Assembly (NCBI GenBank): GCA_023436825.1
Contig: JAEZHS010000028.1
Span: forward strand, 1 to 36,649
DNA: 36,649 bases
From: Pseudomonadota bacterium
Lineage (GTDB): Bacteria; Pseudomonadota; Alphaproteobacteria; Reyranellales; Reyranellaceae
Direction of reading: 5' to 3'
Below, one piece after another: positions 33,719 through 36,649 of the stretch. The position numbers were made by a program, and so were the translations under genes. Numbering within the stretch: the stretch's first letter is position 1; each line of letters starts with the position of its first letter. Under the pieces are notes generated by a model. The model worked only from the letters and a program-made list of their open reading frames with translations, did not search any database and was not told the DNA's origin.

Positions 33719-33758
33719 TTCATACAAGCGGTACGTGCGGCTTATACCTAAGTATGAA
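33719..33758. promoter_or_regulatory. Candidate operator half-sites between the RND and kinase genes
   Basis: TTCATAC at 33719-33725 is repeated inverted as GTATGAA at 33752-33758. TTATAC at 33742-33747 forms with the latter an imperfect palindrome over ATACCTAAGTAT (33744-33755). Three related half-sites in the shared 187-bp divergent region suggest a regulator binding site, perhaps of the FixJ-like protein encoded downstream. No convincing -35/-10 pair is visible. Confidence 0.4.
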
Positions 33759-33837
33759 AGACCGAACGCGGGTGTTGCCCTACGAGCATTGCGCGCCGGC
33801 TGCAAATGCGTGCCGTGAACGCGGAGGCTCTCTCCTC

Positions 33838-35277
33838 ATGCTGCAACTTTCGTCTGCACCGGTTCGCCCATCGCTCGTGTTGCCGTTGCTGGCCGCCGTC
33901 GTCGCCGTGGCGATTTTCGTCGTCGACACAATCACGCCGCTCGATATCGCCGTCGCCGTGCTCTACGTCGGCGTCGTCCTGCTGGCGATGGACTTCGCCG
34001 GGCAGAAGGGGATCCTGATCGTTGCCGGCGGCTGCGCCGTCCTGACGGTGCTGAGCTACGCCATCACCCACGACAACGATCCGGCGAGCGGCCCCATCCT
34101 GCGCTGCCTGATCAGCCTGGCCGCCATCGCCATCACCGGCGTCCTGGCGGCCCGCCATCAGGGCACGATCGAGGCGCTGCGCGAGCATGCGAGCCTGCTC
34201 GATCTCACGCACGACACGATCTTCGTGCGCAACCAGGACGACATAATCACCTACTGGAACCGCGCGGCCACCGAGCTCTACGGCTGGCGGCCCGAGCAGG
34301 CGATCGGGCGCAAGACGGCCGAGTTGCTGCACACCGTATTCCCTGCGCCCTTCGACGACATCATGTCGGAGCTCCGGCGCACCGGGCGCTGGGAAGGCGA
34401 GTTGGTGCACACCGCCCGCGACGGCCGGACGCTGATCGTGGCCAGCCGCTGGGCCCTGCAGCGTGACGGCCGCGGCCGTCCCGTCGCCATCCTCGAGACC
34501 AACAACGACATCACCGAGCGCCGCCAGGTCGAGGACGGCCTGCACCGCGCCCAGAGCGAGCTCGCGCATGTCGCGCGCGTCGCCACGCTCGGCGAGCTCA
34601 CCGCCTCGATCGCCCACGAGGTCAACCAGCCACTGGCCGCCGTCGTCACCAATGGCGAGGCCTGCCTGCGCTGGCTCGGGCGGGCGGTTCCCGACATCGG
34701 CCAGGCACGCAGTTCCGTCGAGAGCATGATCAGGAACGGCCAGCGCGCCAGCGAGGTGGTGCGCCGTCTGCGCGCCCTGTCGCGCAAGAGCGATCCGTCC
34801 TATGCGCCGCTATCCTTGCCCGACGTCGTGAACGACGTCGCGCTCCTGATCGGCCGCGAGCTGCAGAGCCATCGCACCACGCTCGGCGTGAATGCGAGGG
34901 ACGATCTGCCGCTGGTCCGCGGCGACCGCGTGCAGCTCCAGCAGGTCGTGATGAACCTGCTGATGAACGGCATCCAGGCGATGGACGGCGTGAGCGGCAG
35001 GCCGCGAAGCCTCATTGTCGAGATCGGACGGCTGGCTGAGGAACCGCGGTCCGTCGTCCTGACGGTGAGCGACGCCGGCCCCGGCATCGATGCCGCCAAC
35101 CTCGGCCGCCTGTTCGACGCCTTTTTCACCACCCGCCAGGACGGGATGGGCATGGGCCTGTCGATCAGCCGATCGATCGTCGAGGCCCATGGCGGCCGCA
35201 TCTGGGCCACCAACCGGCCGGAGGGCGGCGCCCGTTTCCATGTTAGCCTGCCGATGACACAGGAGCGTATCGCATGA
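33838..35277 (+). CDS. PAS-containing FixL-like sensor histidine kinase
   Basis: The 479-residue kinase has four to five membrane helices in residues 10-105, a PAS domain at about 115-235 (LTHDTIFVRNQDDIITYWNRAA to NNDITERRQVE), and a kinase core with phospho-acceptor H260 in IAHEVNQPLAAVV. The ATP domain keeps the N box MNLLMNGIQAM, DAGPGID and GMGMGLS. It is of the HisKA-type family that pairs with FixJ-like regulators. There is no heme-binding motif visible in the PAS domain, so its signal is unknown. I prefer ATG 33838 with GGAGG upstream; the frame extends 63 codons further but that part lies across the promoter region. It overlaps the regulator gene by ATGA. Confidence 0.9.
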   Translation: MLQLSSAPVRPSLVLPLLAAVVAVAIFVVDTITPLDIAVAVLYVGVVLLAMDFAGQKGILIVAGGCAVLTVLSYAITHDNDPASGPILRCLISLAAIAITGVLAARHQGTIEALREHASLLDLTHDTIFVRNQDDIITYWNRAATELYGWRPEQAIGRKTAELLHTVFPAPFDDIMSELRRTGRWEGELVHTARDGRTLIVASRWALQRDGRGRPVAILETNNDITERRQVEDGLHRAQSELAHVARVATLGELTASIAHEVNQPLAAVVTNGEACLRWLGRAVPDIGQARSSVESMIRNGQRASEVVRRLRALSRKSDPSYAPLSLPDVVNDVALLIGRELQSHRTTLGVNARDDLPLVRGDRVQLQQVVMNLLMNGIQAMDGVSGRPRSLIVEIGRLAEEPRSVVLTVSDAGPGIDAANLGRLFDAFFTTRQDGMGMGLSISRSIVEAHGGRIWATNRPEGGARFHVSLPMTQERIA

Positions 35278-35921
35278 GTCGCACGACGATGCAGGTGCAA
35301 CCGGCACCGCTGCCGACCGTCTTCGTGATCGACGACGACGAGGACATGAGGAGCGCATTGGGCAATCTCTTTCGTTCGGTCGGCCACGAGGTGAAGTTGT
35401 TCGGCTCCGCGGCGGAGTTCCTGCAGGACACGTCGTCGGATGCGCCGGGTTGCCTGGTGCTCGACGTCCGGCTGCCCGGCATGAGCGGGCTCGACTTCCA
35501 GAACAGGCTGGCGAGCGCCAACGCCAATATCCCGATCGTCTTCATGACCGGCCACGGCGACATCCCGATGTCGGTTCGCGCCATGAAGGCCGGCGCCGTC
35601 GACTTCCTCACCAAGCCGTTCCGCGACCAGGACATGCTCGACGCCGTAACCCGCGCCATCGAAGCCGACCGCGTGCGCCGCAGCAGCGAGCAGGCCACGT
35701 CGGGCGTGCGTGAGAGCTTCGAGCGGCTGTCGCCGCGCGAGCGCGAGGTCATGACCCTGGTGACGCGCGGCCTCATGAACAAGCAGGTCGCCCATGAGCT
35801 GGGGCTCAGCGAGATCACCGTGAAGCTTTACCGCGGGCAGGCCATGCGGAAGATGGAGGCGGGCTCGCTTGCAGACCTTGTGCGTATGGCCGGACTCCTG
35901 GGACTTCACAAATCGCAGTGA
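35274..35921 (+). CDS. FixJ/NarL-like response regulator with LuxR DNA-binding domain
   Basis: The 215-residue regulator has a receiver domain (14-130) with D64 as the phosphorylation site in LVLDVRLPGMSG, the acidic DDDED near 20-24 and K114 in TKPF. The LuxR-type helix-turn-helix spans about 150-205, with LSPREREVM and LSEITVKLYRGQAMRKM. It is the cognate partner of the overlapping kinase gene. The likely targets include the divergent RND operon and its own operon, where repeated half-sites are found. The only difference from the standard motif is LYRGQ where FixJ-like proteins usually have His-Arg. Confidence 0.93.
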   Translation: MSRTTMQVQPAPLPTVFVIDDDEDMRSALGNLFRSVGHEVKLFGSAAEFLQDTSSDAPGCLVLDVRLPGMSGLDFQNRLASANANIPIVFMTGHGDIPMSVRAMKAGAVDFLTKPFRDQDMLDAVTRAIEADRVRRSSEQATSGVRESFERLSPREREVMTLVTRGLMNKQVAHELGLSEITVKLYRGQAMRKMEAGSLADLVRMAGLLGLHKSQ

Positions 35922-35956
35922 CGCGGCAAACGTTCGTATAGCTTTCGCGCTGTGGC

Positions 35957-35974
35957 CGGAAATTGCACTTTCCG
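35957..35974 (+). promoter_or_regulatory. Hairpin just upstream of the receiver-only regulator start
   Basis: CGGAAA (35957-35962) and TTTCCG (35969-35974) form a stem with a six-base loop, ending three bases before ATG 35978. The only GGA resembling a ribosome site is in the stem, so pairing would mask it. This may limit translation of the second regulator. Confidence 0.35.
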
Positions 35975-35977
35975 CCC

Positions 35978-36367
35978 ATGTCCAGTTCCAAGCCGCCGAC
36001 CGTTGCCGTCGTCGACGACGATGAGGCCGTACGCGACGCGCTCAGCAACCTGCTGGCGTCGCTTGACCTCGGAGTCGCGACCTTCGCGTCGGCTGAGGAC
36101 TTCCTGGCCTCGCCGGCTTGCCGTGCTGCGGCTTGCCTGATCACCGACGTCCAGATGCCCGGCATGAGCGGCCTCGACCTGCAGCGCCATCTCGCCGGCG
36201 CCGGCAATCTCATCCCTGTCATCCTGATCACGGCCTTCCCCCACGATCATCTCCGTAAGCAGGCCGAAGCCGAGGGTGCCTATGGGTTCTTTGCCAAGCC
36301 GTTCGATGGCGGGCTCATGATCGACTGCATCGAGCGCGCGCTCGTCGGAAAGGGAGCTCCTGCATGA
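35978..36367 (+). CDS. Receiver-only response regulator (CheY-like)
   Basis: The 129-residue protein is a lone receiver: acidic residues VVDDDEAV at 11-18, phosphorylation site D57 in [12 protein letters not shown], and K107 in AKPF. There is no output domain. It resembles the FixJ receiver of the previous gene and may be phosphorylated by the same kinase, acting as a phosphate sink or partner. Start choice is uncertain: ATG 35978 gives the normal N-terminus, while a TTG at 35963 would add five residues and lies in a hairpin. Its stop overlaps the DUF1348 start by ATGA. Confidence 0.85.
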   Translation: MSSSKPPTVAVVDDDEAVRDALSNLLASLDLGVATFASAEDFLASPACRAAACLITDVQMPGMSGLDLQRHLAGAGNLIPVILITAFPHDHLRKQAEAEGAYGFFAKPFDGGLMIDCIERALVGKGAPA

Positions 36368-36649
36368 CCGAGGCCCAGACGCGGCCGCCTCTGCCGCCCT
36401 TCACCGAGCAGACCGCCTCCCAAAAGGTGCGCCTGGCCGAGGACGCCTGGAACACCCGCGACCCGGTGCGGGTGGCGCTGGCCTACACGCCCGACAGCAA
36501 GTGGCGCAACCGCGCCGAGTTCATCAACGGTCGGGCCGAGATCGAGGCCTTCCTGCGCCGCAAGTGGGCGCGCGAGCTCGACTATCGCCTGATCAAGGAA
36601 CTGTGGGCCTGCGCCGGCAACCGCATCGCCGTGCGCTTCGCCTACGAGT
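36364..36649 (+). CDS. DUF1348 (NTF2-like) protein, truncated by the window end
   Basis: The first 95 residues are visible. [38 protein letters not shown] and [19 protein letters not shown] are the conserved opening of DUF1348, a small NTF2-like fold family of about 150 residues with unknown function. The start overlaps the receiver-only gene stop. No function can be assigned, but co-transcription with the two-component genes suggests a target of the same response. Confidence 0.85.
   Translation, partial: MTEAQTRPPLPPFTEQTASQKVRLAEDAWNTRDPVRVALAYTPDSKWRNRAEFINGRAEIEAFLRRKWARELDYRLIKELWACAGNRIAVRFAYE

Noticed and set aside
33649..33837. N-terminal 63-codon extension of the sensor kinase
   Set aside because: It covers the divergent promoter region, has no ribosome site and no hydrophobic or domain character; ATG 33838 gives a normal start.

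Overview
The window reads as a stretch of chromosome from a GC-rich alphaproteobacterium. The support is a very high GC third-position bias, ATGA or GTGA start/stop overlaps at most gene junctions, a fused LivM-LivG branched-chain transporter subunit, a FixJ-type kinase/regulator pair and a DUF3142 gene. Genus is not determinable here; a soil or plant-associated Rhodospirillales/Hyphomicrobiales lineage is a guess. There is no rRNA, tRNA, CRISPR array, transposase or phage gene. Nearly every base belongs to a recognisable gene.

Layout. (1) 60-4752, minus strand: a Liv-type ABC importer in the order binding protein, LivH, LivM-LivG fusion, LivF. (2) 4787-5590, plus: a divergent alpha/beta-hydrolase-fold protein whose catalytic triad is not canonical. 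(3) 5774-19669, plus: a 12-gene catabolic operon behind a good sigma-70-like promoter. It encodes IorA-like and IorB-like 2-oxoacid oxidoreductase subunits, a Rieske dioxygenase (alpha, beta), a Cys-less thiolase-fold protein, a DUF35-SDR fusion, a metal-dependent cyclase/isatin-hydrolase-family protein, an SDR, a MarR regulator, an opine-type dehydrogenase, a 3-hydroxyacyl-CoA dehydrogenase and an acyl-CoA ligase. A phytanoyl-CoA-dioxygenase-type oxygenase abuts it convergently (19670-20848). (4) 20990-24398: a DUF3142 protein and a large repeat-containing, membrane-linked partner, followed by a 306-bp gap with two hairpins and a near-consensus promoter that drives no visible gene. (5) 24705-27562: DUF1028, two divergent DUF1989 proteins and a HAD phosphatase. 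(6) 27505-33650, minus: RND pump, membrane fusion protein, catalase-like peroxidase and cytochrome b561. (7) 33838-36649, plus: sensor kinase, FixJ-like regulator, receiver-only regulator and the start of a DUF1348 gene.

The most interesting part is region 3. A Rieske oxygenase, a CoA ligase, a thiolase-fold protein lacking the catalytic Cys and His but paired with a DUF35 Zn-ribbon (as in the Ltp2/DUF35 retro-aldolases of steroid side-chain degradation), and a cyclase-family hydrolase of the isatin hydrolase/kynurenine formamidase type suggest a route. An aryl-acetate, possibly indole-3-acetate, would be hydroxylated, joined to CoA, split by a retro-aldol reaction to acetyl-CoA plus a cyclic ketone, and ring-opened. 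The IorAB-like pair could feed in aryl-pyruvates and the Liv importer could supply substrate. The substrate is inference. The residue losses, fusions and gene order are read directly. Two long imperfect palindromes of one repeat family sit in the only two wide gaps among the oxygenase/thiolase genes.
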